Source of the DNA: Leishmania infantum JPCM5 | Lineage: Eukaryota > Euglenozoa > Kinetoplastea > Trypanosomatida > Trypanosomatidae | Reading direction: 5' to 3' | Length of the DNA: 64,000 bases | Assembly (NCBI RefSeq): GCF_000002875.2 | Contig: NC_009414.2 | Location: 845,001-909,000, forward strand | Shown: one piece after another, positions 49,881 to 61,300 of the stretch | Layout: every line of letters starts with the position of its first letter | Position numbering within the stretch: the stretch's first letter is position 1 | The notes under the pieces: generated by a model | Seen by the model: only the letters and a program-made list of their open reading frames with translations | Databases searched by the model: none | What the model was told of the DNA's origin: nothing | Made by a program: the position numbers and the translations under genes

Positions 49881-52654
49881 AGAGAAATCAAATGAAAGCA
49901 AGAACGGCGTCTCCACCGCCGGCGTTTCTTTTCCACGTATTTCTGAGCGTGTATGCGTTCCAAAAGGGTGAGTAACCCATCCACCACGTCTGTGATGCCG
50001 CCCAGCAACGTTGAATGGTGTTCAAAGGCAACGAAAAAAAAAAGATTACGCTTCAAGAGAAGTTCCCACTGTACATGAGAATGTGTGACCAAGGTCTGCC
50101 GCCCCCTCCCCGGCACCCCTAGTCCCCCGGTGTGAGGCTTCCAACCGGTAAAAAATGCGATGATGGCCAAGTGCACGCGTGAGAAAAGAGAGATGCTGTA
50201 TGCGTATACGTGTGCGCATCACAAGCAGCTGCAACCGTCCGCGTAAAAATCAAGGAAAAACGCCCAGCAGCCTCTCCCCTACACGAAGATGGGCACCTAA
50301 GCGCGCGCCCCCTTACACACGCAAAAGCAAAACTCGCTTTTCTATGCGTTTCTAAGTGAGTGAAGGGGGGTGGCGGTGTCGGGTCAGCGAGTCCAGGAAT
50401 GTATCTACGGTGGTTCTCCACAGAGCCTGCATGACGGAAAGCCGGAGAGCGGGTGAGAGAATAACGTTTATCACCGCATCAAGTGCAGCAGAGGGCACGT
50501 CGTGGAGTACCAAAGGCAGAAATAGGAAGAGAGAAGACGAAAAGTACACGCAACAGTAGCCACATTAACTGCAATGAGAACGGGTAAGTCCACTCACAGT
50601 GTAATCACCGAAGGGCAGAGGGAGAGAGAGCGCAGAGGGGGCATGGACGCATGGAGCAAAAAGAAATGAGTAGCGTCTCGGCTTCACGCACTGCTGCTAC
50701 GATCTCGCCGCGCAGACTGCACTGGGTATTTCCATTGCGGCACCACTCGTTGGATCATTTGTATGCACCTCTCCTCGCTTCCCCAACACCGTACGTGCAA
50801 GACAAGGCCGCCGCTCCATCACCCGACCGTATCGTGCGGTGTGCGGGTGCCGAACACACACACACACACTATGTGCGCTTGTCAGTTCCTTTTCTTTTCG
50901 TGCAGTTACAGCGATTGCTCCCGACGCGGACGTGAGTCCTCGTCTTTTCCATCAATCATCCATCTGCGTTTTAGGGGATGCTTGCTTCTCCATGAAAGCG
51001 ATCAACACAGCTGCCCCACGGACGGCTCCTCTTTGCTTTTTTTTCGTTTTGCGTCGTTTGTTTGTGGTTTCCTCCAAAAATTAAAGAGCCGCCAAAACGC
51101 GTGTGCCGCGAAGGTCCTTTTTTGCGTCCCGCCCGGGTGGGTCTGCTCGTGGTGCGATCACGGCTAAACCTACATTTTCACCGCTGGCAGCGCGCGCCCT
51201 CCATCCCCCCGGCTCTCAGCAGTTGCACCGGCCACCCCTCGTCCTTGCACTACTGCGCCTTGTTTCCAGTGGCCTTCCGTACTGGTGGCAGCATCACACA
51301 CTTGGCATCTCCCTATCCCACGCAGAGACCACGGCACACAGTGTTCGCCTACTACGCGGCGAGAGCAAGAGCAGCTCACACTCGAGGTAGTCAAAGGCCT
51401 CGCGCAGGAGTGAAGCGGGTGACCAACCGAAATTTAAAAAAAAGCGGTTGAGGAGCCGGGCAGAGGAAAGTGCCGCAGACGAAACGAACAACAAGCGGCA
51501 AGGGAAGAAGACGAGCACGGACGCAGAAGCGAACACCCGCAAGAAGCAAACAAAGAAAGACAACCACATAAAAAAAAAACTCCAGTGAACGCCCATACAC
51601 GCACGCACAGAAGGCGAGTGCGTGCGCCACTATGCCAACAAAAGCAACCACGACGAGCGCCTCCACCCACACACACAGATACACATACGAGCGGGCACGC
51701 ACCGAGAGAGAGAGAGCGAGACCCACACGCACAACACGACCAACTAGAAAAAGGGAGCAGAGAGATACTTGGCCTCACAAGAGCAACCCATGAGTAGCTG
51801 TGTTTGCGTGAGTGTGTGTGTGTGTATGTGCAGAGCGGGGGGAGGGGCAAGCGAGAAAGTGGTTTTGTGGCTGGGTTTCTTTTTTCTTTTTGCTGTTGGT
51901 GCAGATTATATGGCGAGGAAGAGCATCAACGCCTGCTGACATCTGCATCTGCCCTGCGTTTACATAAGTGTCAGGTGGGTGGGGAAGAAGCCCAACCAAC
52001 CAGCTCTCCTTCACTCCGCTCGCGTCTACAGCGCATCAACGCGGCCTCACGCAGCGGCAAGCCCTCGATTTGCGTGGCGCAGCAACCACAGCGGCAGCTA
52101 CAGCATCCAAACAAAGCGCATCGCCTTCATCTCAGACACGAGCGCAGCTTCACGTGCGCGAACACATACAAAAAGCATAGTGGAAGCAGAAAAGAAAGGG
52201 GGCGACACACAAGCCAGCAAGCAAAACACGCACACACAAACGAAGAAGAAAGAGGCGAGCAAGACAACGGAGATCAGAGGCGCACATGGAATAACAGGAA
52301 CGAGAACGGAGAGAAAAAGCGAAGCGGAGAAGGGGAAAAAAAAGAAGAAACACCAGGCGCAAAGCCATCACCGCGAGCAACAACAAACCGTGAGCCCCGA
52401 GCCAGAGAGCGCAACCCGTGTAGAGTCAACTGCATACGCTGTCTTTTCTATCCCTTTCGAATAGCACGTTTAACTGCTATGACCTGGTGACAACGAAAGG
52501 GTAGACAACGGGCTGTGTGATCCACTTTAGCGAGGCACTACTGCAACGGCATGGAGGGGAGCTGCGTGAGCCTTTTGTATGCCTCCCCCGTTTTCCGGTT
52601 CCCCACCCCCACCCCTCGCATTCGCCTCTCCCTCGGCCTCCGTCAGCGCACGCC
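49881..52654. other. 2.8-kb gene-less region
   Basis: ORFs here are readings of simple-sequence DNA and none resembles a protein family. Contains A9 runs (near 50034 and 51570), CA/TG runs (near 50859 and 51812-51825) and a long A/G-rich stretch (52140-52390). Presumably 3' UTR of the 281-aa membrane-protein gene plus 5' flank of the giant gene. Confidence 0.55.
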
Positions 52655-53500
52655 CTACTTCCAGTCTGCGTCATAGCATGGTTTCTCTGTGCTTCTGCTG
52701 TGGTCTCGCGGCGGCGTGTCCGCCCCCTCCGACACCATGGCGGTAGAGGAGCTCGTCGTATTCGTGGATGCAGTGTGCGTAACGTCGTCCCACGGAAACG
52801 GCCACGTGTGCCGCGCCAGGTAGGAAGTTGCCATGCCCTCCAAAACAGTCACCAATATCGCCACCACCGCCTCAGAGCCTTGCTCAGGAATCATCACGGA
52901 AAAGGTCGACATGTACGCTCGCAAAATCAGCTGTGACAGCAGCACGCCAAAGACCCGTTTTGTGCGGCACCGTGCTGACCCTACAAGGCGCCGGCGCGCA
53001 ATCAGCTTGCCGATCGTCATCAGCACCGAGGGAATCTGCCAGGTGAAGAAGTCGAAGTTCCATTCGTCGTCCGAGCTTGCGAAGGCGTATATGGCGTAAC
53101 TGGCGTAGGTGCTAGGGTTGAAGCGATCGAGCAGCGCCAGCACATCCGACCAACGCGTGAACATGTAGTCCAGCATAAAGCGCGGTGTTGTGGAGGCAGC
53201 TAGGTAGCGGACGGGCATGAGGAGCACCGATATGCCCACCTCGGCCCCCATGGAGAGGACGTAGCGCATCGCCTCGCGCTCCGAGATGATCATGGCGCCT
53301 TTGTTGCCAAACACCTTCTCCGCGACAAAGCCCTGGCTGCCGTAGTACACGGTGGAGTGCAGGCAAAGCCGCAGAAAAGCACCGTAGGCCAGTCGGACAG
53401 TTTCAAGATTAGAACTGATTTTTGGCAAATAATGCGTGCTGGACGTCCCTGCGTCGGCTTGATGGAAGCCGCTCATTATCGTCGGGGCACCTGACTGCAT
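52655..53500 (-). CDS. Predicted membrane protein of unknown function, 281 aa
   Basis: I do not recognise the family. Three hydrophobic helices are likely: VLSMGAEVGISVLLMPVRYLA (about 84-104), VFGVLLSQLILRAYMSTFSV (about 184-203) and SEAVVAILVTVLEGMATSYL (about 209-228). An earlier amphipathic stretch (LAYGAFLRLCLHSTVYYGSQG) and a central WNFDFFTWQIPSVLMTIGK segment could also associate with membranes. Internal repeats of a mitochondrial-carrier kind were not evident. The C-terminal 45 residues are Ser/Thr-rich and hydrophilic. Starts possible at ATG 53500 or the second ATG 53476 (MSGFHQ). Organelle (mitochondrion or glycosome) is not decidable from sequence. Confidence 0.82.
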   Translation of the reverse strand: MQSGAPTIMSGFHQADAGTSSTHYLPKISSNLETVRLAYGAFLRLCLHSTVYYGSQGFVAEKVFGNKGAMIISEREAMRYVLSMGAEVGISVLLMPVRYLAASTTPRFMLDYMFTRWSDVLALLDRFNPSTYASYAIYAFASSDDEWNFDFFTWQIPSVLMTIGKLIARRRLVGSARCRTKRVFGVLLSQLILRAYMSTFSVMIPEQGSEAVVAILVTVLEGMATSYLARHTWPFPWDDVTHTASTNTTSSSTAMVSEGADTPPRDHSRSTEKPCYDADWK

Positions 53501-54232
53501 GTTTGGGCGAGAGGGTCTGAAGCGTCGTCTTTGAGACTCGTCTCTTCGTACTTCTGTTTATCAGAGGGGGGGGGAGAGTGAAGGGAGGGTGGAGGAGAGG
53601 GAGAAAAGAACGCGAGTGGGCGGCCGCTACTCGCTCGTGCGTCGTTGTGTGAGTGACCAGCAGAAGGGCGTGACGGCCCGTATTGGTAATCTACTTCCCG
53701 TTTGCCGGACAGCGACTGAAACAAGAGGAGGGGGAAAGGGGCGGGGACGGAGCGTGGGAGGTGGATAGAAAACAAATTCCAGATGGTACGCACGGAGGCG
53801 CTCCTCCCGTGATGGGGGCACACAAGACACGGCTTTTGACCTGGCAAAGGTCTCCGCGGCGGAATCAGTGCCGCACCAATTAGGGCATCGAGCGCTCCTT
53901 TTTTTTGGAAAAATCCTCTTTTGCTTCGCTTCTCCGCTTCGTCTGCTATGCTTGATGGCCACATCCTTCAAGCACGGCACCCATCAAAAGGCGCGTCCGT
54001 AGCCGTGTGCGTGGCGCCGAGTCCTCCGCATCGCTGAGGGCAGCCGCAACGCAGCAGAGCGAAAGGAGCTGAAGCGTGGCACTCTTCTGTTTGACGGGAT
54101 GTTCGTTTGTTGTTGCTGGGGCCACAAGCCGCGCCTGTCATAGGGGCACTTGTGTCTGTGCTCCTGGCAGGCGCAGGCGCACGAGATGCGTGGCACACTC
54201 TTCCGCGTGTGCGCTCAGTATCCGGTTGCCCA
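53501..54232. other. Intergenic region
   Basis: No coding region supported. G-rich and purine-rich on + near 53565-53610 and 53725-53765, giving pyrimidine tracts on the coding strand upstream of the gene at 53500. Confidence 0.6.
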
Positions 54233-55510
54233 CTACGTTACCGGAAGGGGCATCACCAGTTCCCGTGGTAGGTGCAGGGACGGCGAGACCACCAAAAACG
54301 GCTTGGGCAGCTCGCCACCCGATGGAGCGAGGAAGCTGACAAACTGCTTTCCGACCTCCAGCAAGGCGACAAACCCCGCGACGTTCGCCTCCACGGCAGA
54401 CGCAGCCGTGTCGGCCCAGACGACCGCGGCAAGACCCAGGTCCGGCACCTCTCTCCAGCTCAGTGGCTCGAATGTCTCCGCGTGGAGGAGCACCAACTCC
54501 GACATTCGTGCCACACCGCGCACCGGCATCAGAGGAGTACGTGGGGTGCCAAAAAAGTAGTGCTCCAACTGCGCGCGCCGACGCTGCTCCGCCCCGGCGG
54601 CGCTGGGCGACTGCCCACCCGCCAGCTTCGGCAGCCGCACAAAGTGCACTGTGCGGCCCACGACAGCGTTGTTCAGAAACTTTTCCAGCTCCCAATCTGC
54701 GCCGGTGACGACGACGTGCGTGACGGCGAAAATGGAGATGACGTCGCTCAGCACGTCGTGCTGAATGTCGGTGGAAGGGGACAAGGAGTGGATCAAGAAG
54801 CCGCCCGCTTCAAACTTGGAGTTGGCGAACCCGAGCGAGGTGGCCGCTTGCGCCGCACAGACGCACAGATCCAAGTAGCGCTTCCGCGTCGCACTCGTGA
54901 CAGAGGCCGCGCCGTGGAAAAACGTCAGCGGCATCATCACAGAAAAGTCCTCCGGAGCTGTCACCGGTTCTTCCACAAACGCAGCCGACACCGTACCTGG
55001 ACAGCCCACCATAGGCATCGCCACATCCACGTCCACGTAGCAGATGCCGTACGGGCTACCGTGGCGAACCGCGAGGTTGAGCAGTGCTCGCGACACCACC
55101 TCCCTCTCCCACTGGTTCTCGCCGACAACAAGCACACGAGGGCCCTGCCAAGAGTCTTTGAGCTCCTCGGAGCTGGACAGGGATTTCTTGCTGCGCTCGT
55201 CAATGGCCAGCATTGCATCCACGCGTGCAGTGTCTAGCAGCGCGTGGATCTCATCGAGAGCACCGCTTATCGGGGTCTGCACGGTGATTGCGTCTCCGTC
55301 GATCTGCACAACGGCGTCACCAAAGGCCTCCAGCACAATGCACGCCTCCGCCGGAAAGGCGTAGCGCAAGTTGCGCGTCAGTGAACTACGAAACAGCTCT
55401 ACTTTTCCACTGAGAAGCAGAACAGAGCCGCCTTCCTGCCCCGCATTCCATTGTATCGTAACGGCCTCCTGGCGGAGATGAAGCGAGGTGTGCGTCTTAC
55501 GCGGCTGCAT
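54233..55510 (-). CDS. CLP1: CLP1-like pre-mRNA cleavage complex protein with a lost P-loop
   Basis: 425 aa, the family's usual length. CLP1 belongs to the mRNA 3'-end cleavage machinery (and to tRNA splicing in animals); in trypanosomatids polyadenylation is coupled to trans-splicing. Layout matches: N-terminal beta domain (1-95) with ACIVLEAFGDAVVQI; central kinase-like domain with RVLVVGENQWEREVVSRALL (125-144) at the place of G-P-T-D-V-G-K-S-T; YVDVDVAMPMVGCPGTVSAAF (158-178), equivalent to the Y-V-D-x-D-x-G-Q ... PG segment; FFHGAASVTSATRKRYLDLC (197-216), equivalent to the FxGxTSPS segment; GGFLIHSLSPS where others have NTCGW; and a C-terminal domain (about 320-425). The Walker A Gly-Lys-Ser/Thr has become Glu-Arg-Glu, so ATP binding is unlikely. 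Start supported by the acceptor at 55536. Confidence 0.88.
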   Translation of the reverse strand: MQPRKTHTSLHLRQEAVTIQWNAGQEGGSVLLLSGKVELFRSSLTRNLRYAFPAEACIVLEAFGDAVVQIDGDAITVQTPISGALDEIHALLDTARVDAMLAIDERSKKSLSSSEELKDSWQGPRVLVVGENQWEREVVSRALLNLAVRHGSPYGICYVDVDVAMPMVGCPGTVSAAFVEEPVTAPEDFSVMMPLTFFHGAASVTSATRKRYLDLCVCAAQAATSLGFANSKFEAGGFLIHSLSPSTDIQHDVLSDVISIFAVTHVVVTGADWELEKFLNNAVVGRTVHFVRLPKLAGGQSPSAAGAEQRRRAQLEHYFFGTPRTPLMPVRGVARMSELVLLHAETFEPLSWREVPDLGLAAVVWADTAASAVEANVAGFVALLEVGKQFVSFLAPSGGELPKPFLVVSPSLHLPRELVMPLPVT

Positions 55511-55535
55511 GGCTGAACAAAAGAAAAAGCGGGTG

Positions 55536-55551
55536 CTGCGAAAAAAAAAAG
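55536..55551 (-). promoter_or_regulatory. Trans-splice acceptor for the CLP1-like gene
   Basis: Ten T in a row on the coding strand followed by CGCAG, with AG at 55537-55536. Implies a 25-nt 5' UTR with no ATG. Confidence 0.6.
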
Positions 55552-56470
55552 ATCCTTGGCTCGGTAGAGAGAGGGAGTAGCGACGCGAGCGATGAGAACC
55601 TTCAAGGGTTCAAGCGCCTCCGCGCGTACAAAGAGCCCCCCCTCCCACACACACAAAAAAAGAAAAATGCACAAGGCAACTTTCACAGCACAGACAAACA
55701 CTGAACAACTCATGAAACGGTTAAGTGGCCTCTTTCACGGTATTTCACGGACTTGATCTCGGCAAGGCACACACGCACACATGAAGATATATATATATAT
55801 GGCCAGATCTACTACATATATAGATGTTTGGGTTGTGTACGTGGGCGCACTGGGTAAGAAGCAAGGAACAGATTGCGTATCTGTGTGTGTGTTTTGGCGA
55901 GGAGGAGGGAGTCTGCTCGCGCGCTGTACTGTGTTAAGGAGCCAAAAAGAAGTAGAAGGTCGGAAAAACGGAGAAGAGTTGCTAGCGCCTCGCAGAGAAA
56001 CACAGAGACACTAACCCGGGACATTGAGGCGACTGCAGCTAAGCAGCGCAGGTACACAACGGTGCCCGTGTAGGTGCAGTCGCACGTCAGTCTGCGCAAA
56101 AACAAGCGTGTGCAGGTGTCGAGACCACGCCACATCCAGTGGCTGGACACCTCGATGGGTACTGCAATGAGCAGGAAAAGGCCCCGCAAAGACCCCCTAC
56201 CTCCAGCAACCGACGCCTTGGCTTCCACTGGTGGCGTGCATGCAGTTGCGCATCGCAGAATTCGCTGCGACTAGTTCTACTCGAATACCGTGAAGAATAG
56301 ATTTTCCTTTGTTTTCCCGTCGCATGAGACGCCCATAATCAGCGTATGATGGAGTAGCACAACGTCACGTCCACCCAGGGAGGATAGAGTTTTATGTGTA
56401 AACAGGTCAGCGGAGTGCCAGCGCAGAGACGACGGCAGACGTTACAAAAGAGCGAGCTGCGCGCATTCCA
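55552..56470. other. Intergenic region with (AT)n
   Basis: Contains an (AT)7 run at 55787-55800 and CA-rich stretches near 55645-55660. No coding region supported. Expected to be 3' UTR of the PTH2-like gene. Confidence 0.6.
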
Positions 56471-57289
56471 TTACGAAAAGAGCTTCAACGAGCCGGTGAT
56501 CGGTTCGAGTACATCCGACGGGGCTGGACCCAGCGCCACTACAACAACGTCGGAGGGTTTTGCCACTATTTCGACCTGCTCACCTCCGGTGACAGCCGTC
56601 TCTGACCGCCGGGCCATCGCCATCGGCAGTCGATGCTTTCGTGCCGTAGCCACGACGAGCTCCATCGTGTCCTTGTCGGGGCACTTTAGCGTGATCTTGC
56701 CGCAGCCAATACGGTTCCACCACAGGTACCAATGGCGCCAGCGCTGATGATCCTGTGAGTCTGCTGCACACAAAGACTCGGATGCTGGCACGCTCACAGC
56801 TGCGCTCAGCTTCGTCTCCTGCTGGAGCAGCTCGACTAACTGGACGCCGGCCGACGCCGTGAGCACAGCCACTTCCTGTGCTGTAATCTTCGGCTGCACT
56901 CTGCTGCTCACGACGAAGACCATCTTGAGCCGCAGCGCCTCCATCTGCTCGTACTCGCTGTCTACATCCATGGTGTCGCTGCTCTCGTCGGAGCTGCCGC
57001 TCGTTGCCGACTTCCAGCTGTCCTTGTCGGAAGCCGCACCTTCTGCCGCATGTGCATGGCCAGTAGCGGCAGTAGCAGATTGCCTGTGCAACTCCTCCAG
57101 CAGCTTGGCGGCTCGATCTCGTCGCGACAATAGCGGTGACGCGACCGCTTCTTTCGATGCCGCGTGGCGGCTTGTCAGCCGCTGCACGATGGCCGCACAG
57201 AAGAACGCCACCGCACACCCCAGCACCGTACCCGTTGCACACGCGGAAGTCCACGCTGTCTCATCCAGCACGGAATCGGAGGCGGCCAT
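56471..57289 (-). CDS. Membrane-anchored PTH2-like (peptidyl-tRNA hydrolase 2 family) protein, active site altered
   Basis: 272 aa. PTH2 enzymes recycle peptidyl-tRNA; the human protein PTRH2/Bit1 is anchored in the mitochondrial outer membrane by an N-terminal helix. Here a hydrophobic helix covers about residues 15-36, followed by a Ser/Ala/Asp-rich linker (70-118), then the PTH2 domain: KMVFVVSSRVQPKITAQEVA (122-141), GCGKITLKCPDKDTMELVVATARKHRLP (195-222), TAVTGGEQVEIVA (231-243) and the diagnostic end LGPAPSDVLEPITGSLKLF (253-271). Family residues usually needed for activity are missing: KGKxAAQxSHA reads PKITAQEVAVLTASA (His replaced by Thr144), and DAGRTQ reads RRSETA. The start is ATG 57289 (MAASDSVLDE), which puts the anchor at the N-terminus. 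Fold assignment good, enzymatic activity doubtful. Confidence 0.82.
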   Translation of the reverse strand: MAASDSVLDETAWTSACATGTVLGCAVAFFCAAIVQRLTSRHAASKEAVASPLLSRRDRAAKLLEELHRQSATAATGHAHAAEGAASDKDSWKSATSGSSDESSDTMDVDSEYEQMEALRLKMVFVVSSRVQPKITAQEVAVLTASAGVQLVELLQQETKLSAAVSVPASESLCAADSQDHQRWRHWYLWWNRIGCGKITLKCPDKDTMELVVATARKHRLPMAMARRSETAVTGGEQVEIVAKPSDVVVVALGPAPSDVLEPITGSLKLFS

Positions 57290-58340
57290 GAAGAGTATGT
57301 AAAGTGTCCTGTGATGTGTTTCTAGTATGTGCTCGAAGGAAGCGCAAGCAGATGTATCGGCGGAGATGCGAGTCGCAAGTGCAGCGTCACACGCACACAC
57401 ACACCAGCATGTGCGTGCTGTATAACGAGACACGAAACAGCACTGCCGCTGTGGATGCCGCAACTCTCCCCCTTTCCTTGGGAGCAGCTCCGGGCACGCT
57501 GGAGACACCCACGCCACCGTCCCTGGATGCGGTCTGCAGTCCTTATCGAGCTGTTGCGCGGTGAGAGAGAAGCACGCAAGATGGAAAGGAAAAGTGTCTT
57601 CCAACGAGAAGAGAGAGAGGGCAGGGCAATATGAGGAGCAGCAGAGGGTGCCTTGCGTCCTCTGGCCCGCGGTCCTTCAAAGGAGAAGAAAGCGAAGCGG
57701 CACGCCAATGGCAGTTAGCCTCCCCCCCCTCGAGCTGCGCTCCTCGTAATGTTCCAAACTGCGAGATGCCTTTCGCCTGCGCCGTTCAAACTGAGGAGGT
57801 GGTGAATCAGCGCATGCAGCGGCCTCCGAAAGGAAGGAGAAAAAAACAAGCGGCGGGACGACCTGAAAAGATCGCCTGCGTCACTTCATTCGCTTTCATG
57901 CTCCCCCCCTCACACACACACACACTGCCCTTCCCAACTCTCCCACTCAACCGCCACGGCTCGAACCCGGTTCAGAGCGGCGGCGATACCGCCCTCGCTC
58001 GCTCCGCTTTATGGTGCGCGTGGCTTTGCAAAGGTACCGATGCACCCTGTGCTCGCCTTTGGACACCACTCCGTGGCGGACAAGGAAGCACTGGAATGGC
58101 GGCGGACATGAAGTGGAGCAAACTGCGCCGGCCAGACATTTTCTCTTCTATGCAACGGACACAACCACTTGCCGGGTCACAGAGACACACACGCACCGCA
58201 CAGACACAAATAGGGGTGGAGAAGGGAACAGAGAGATGTGCGCCTGCGCTCCGTGAGGAAAAAAAAAAGATACACCGTTTATGGTGGGCAGACGTGGCCA
58301 CAGCACGGACGCTTTCTGCCTCTGCCAGATGCTGCTCGTA
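57290..58340. other. Intergenic region
   Basis: No coding region supported. Holds a CA run near 57398-57412 and 57911-57925 and an A9 run near 58259-58268. A tRNA B-box look-alike at 57958-57967 was considered and rejected. Confidence 0.6.
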
Positions 58341-61300
58341 TTACATGGTGGAGCTTCGATGCCGCAGCAGCAGAATACCTGGAGACGCTTTCTTCACCGG
58401 GCGCACGCTACCCAGCGTCAGCGGCTCAGCGCACGGCCCTGCCACATGCGCCTTACCTTTATTCTCCCTCTGAGTCGCAAAAGCCGACGCTTCCATTGAG
58501 CGGCTGCCAGGAGACAGGCTCGACCCTCCGGCATTCCTGCCTCGCGGCGCGTGATTCTCAACCTCAGCCACACTGCTTTGAGCCAGAGGATCCGTGCAAG
58601 TAAACCGGCGTACAGCCCCTGCAGCAGCAGCAGCAGCATTAGTAGAAGCCAGGGGTGGTGGTGATGGTGGTGGTGGGGTGTGCGGTGAGGTTAGGCTATC
58701 CTCGTTCGCGGAAGTCGGCGGCAGATCGGTGGCCTGAGTGTCAAGGGTGTCGGCATGTCTAGCCGAGAGACCTGGAGAGCCTTTCTGCAGCACGAGACGC
58801 TGTAATGGTTTACGACTGACGGATGCACGGCCCTTCGCCGACGCGGAGTCGGCGGCAACGGGTAGCCGAGGCTGCGTTGTGCGCAGCGCTATAGGTGTGG
58901 CAGCTTCCAGCTTCGCTGGCTTTTGCAGCACGCTACGCGACACTTCGCGAATCGACGACGAGGACTGAGGTGCGGTGGCTGGCGTAGCTGCTGATGGTTG
59001 TCTAAGAGGCGTGACGCCAACACCATTGCGAGGCGAGCGGAGAACTCCGGTCGACGACACGCGTTGGTAAACCCGCGGGGACGTGGCAAGCCGCAGCTGT
59101 GTCGGGGGCGGGCGAGCAGTGTTGGGACACCGCAGCGCCTGAAACTTTGCATCCATGACGTATTTTCGAGTAGAGCCGTTGGAGTACGAAAGCGAGCCGG
59201 AAGTCGTTGCGGCGGCTCTCCGTGCGGGTACCAGCTGCCCTACAGCAGCACGGCTGGCAAGAGGCGGACTGCTCGCACCAATCAACGTTGGTGCCTCACG
59301 CGGAGACGCCAGGCATCCAAGAAAGGAAGCAAAAGGCAGCGGTTTCACACAGGGCGCCGCCGCCGACTGCTGCGCCGTCTTCTCTCGTGGGGAACTCAGA
59401 GGCGATGAGGTTGAGGCGCGAGTGTTTCTCTGCACTAGCGGCGCGGCAGCCCTCGCCCTTGCAGAGCGTTGTTGCTGTCCGACAGCCCAAGCCGCTCGAT
59501 TTCCAGCAGTCGTCGTGCTACGGCTAGAACGAGGCACGGTGCCCGCAGCAAGTTGTCGGCTCAGATTGCTACCATTTCTGGCCATGGCTGCGGTCGCTAC
59601 CCCTCCCATCGTCGCAGCGGCACGTGCGGTAACGGGCATTTTGGCCGCGTCCGATCGCACTATGGTGGATGCCGTGCCGGTGCGGAGGCCGTACAAGACT
59701 GTCTGTGACGGCGCCGTGGTTTTGCCTGCCGTCTGTGGCAATCGGCTCGCGACGGCGGTGCTAGCTGCACCACGCGCAGATGCCTGTGGCAGTGCCACCC
59801 GTGTGCCAGCCGCAGCCTTCACAACGGGTTTGTTTTCACAGAAAGTGGGGCGGACAATACGGCACCAATGTGGCGACGGCGGCGTTGGCTCAGGGCTCTT
59901 GCTTGCATCGCCAAAGCGGTTCATAGCTGCGTCATGGGGTGCCGCCGTCAGAACCAGACAACAACCTGAAGGTGATGCACTGCCGCCGTGGCTCACGTTT
60001 GCGGCGGAGCCGCATGGCGCTGTGCCCCGTCGTCGAGAGGCCCGCCGGTGATTGTCGCCGGTCTCGGCAGCCTTTGCTTCTACCGAAGGGGAGCTCGGAG
60101 CAGCAGGGTAGGAGATGGACGCTCCGGGATTGTCCAAAAGGTTTGGCGTGGAAAGGCGTTGGCCTGCAACGCCGCGAGGCGGTGTGGACAGAGAAAGCAC
60201 TTGCTGCCGCTGCTCTCGTCGGCGGCGCTCCGCTTCCTGCTGCAGAAGATGGTCCTCCGCCCTCCGGCGTTGATTCAGCACCGCTATGCTCACCACGTCA
60301 TCTAAGAGACGCTCGCGCAGCTGGTCACAAGACGCGGAGGCGTGAGAGGTTGCTTGCGACCGTTGCGACGGCGGCGGTGTCGTCGACGATCGCGAGCGTT
60401 CGCACGGAGTTCGCGCTTCGCCGTTCAGTGTCCGAGCGCTGCGTGGGGACTGAAGCTTGCGAGCGCTGCCGGCGCCTCGCCTGTTCGGTGAGGACCGGCG
60501 GCCCTGCATCAAGTAAGCGCTCGGCTTTACGTCGATTGGAGACGTCAGCGCGGGTGGATCGTAGTAGAACTCCTCGTCCTCCTCAGAGGCGCTCGGAGAG
60601 AGGAAAGGGCGCGCGTTTTGTATATGTGCCGACACCGGCTGGGGCCGTGGCGGCAGCGGGGCGTTCTTACGACGGTGCCTGTTCACCAGAAGCTGCTCTC
60701 TGCGAAGCGCGGCTTGATGGTAGGCCACCTTGTCTTTGAGAGACATATGTCGAGCGACGCGGAAGGCCTCTTTTGCGCTGTCGCGCTTATCCGCCGCGCC
60801 GCGCGAGTCTTGGCTCTTGTTGCGCACCAGCGAGGCAGCTGGCAGTGTGTTGAGCGAGGAAGCAGCAGCAGTGCTCGCGGTCGTCGTGCTAGGGTCAGGG
60901 ACCGATCGCGGAGGCGACGATGGCGGCGCAGTAGCCTGAGACTCAAGCGCACTTCCTGTGGCACCGGAAGCCCAGTTGGCAGTGTTTTCGTAAGTGGTAT
61001 CGAAGGAGGTTGGCACGCCATCCTCGTTGCTGGCCGAGGTTTGCCTCGCACTGGCGCCGTCGACATCAGTTACCCCGGAGGAAGAAGCATCGAGGTGCGC
61101 ATGAAAGGCCTTCATGTCCGTTTGTGGTCCCCCGTCAGACGGTTGGGCCAAGGCGTCAGCAGAGGAAGTGTGGTGTGCCTCTGCGCCTTGGTGGAGCAGA
61201 TGAGCGCGAATGCGGTCAACGGTCTCAGTCACGAGCTCCTCTACTCGAGCCGCCGGCATGAAGGTGCTCCCCTGCGTGGTGGTCGTCGAGATGTGCAGCT

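Noticed and set aside
49637..50176. 180-codon N-terminal extension of the giant protein
   Set aside because: It crosses the polypyrimidine tract and the AG at 49805. Residues such as FFFLLFLLLRLF are translated splice signal.
54272..55237. 321-codon + strand ORF
   Set aside because: Lies antisense inside the CLP1-like gene and is Arg/His/Gln-rich, with no recognisable domain.
57958..57967. tRNA/Pol III B-box look-alike on the minus strand (GGTTCGAGCC)
   Set aside because: No A box or cloverleaf upstream, and the would-be T stem has a G-G mismatch and a wobble pair.
59155..60051. 298-codon + strand ORF
   Set aside because: Antisense to the 1220-aa gene; Ala/Arg-rich shadow of low-complexity codons.
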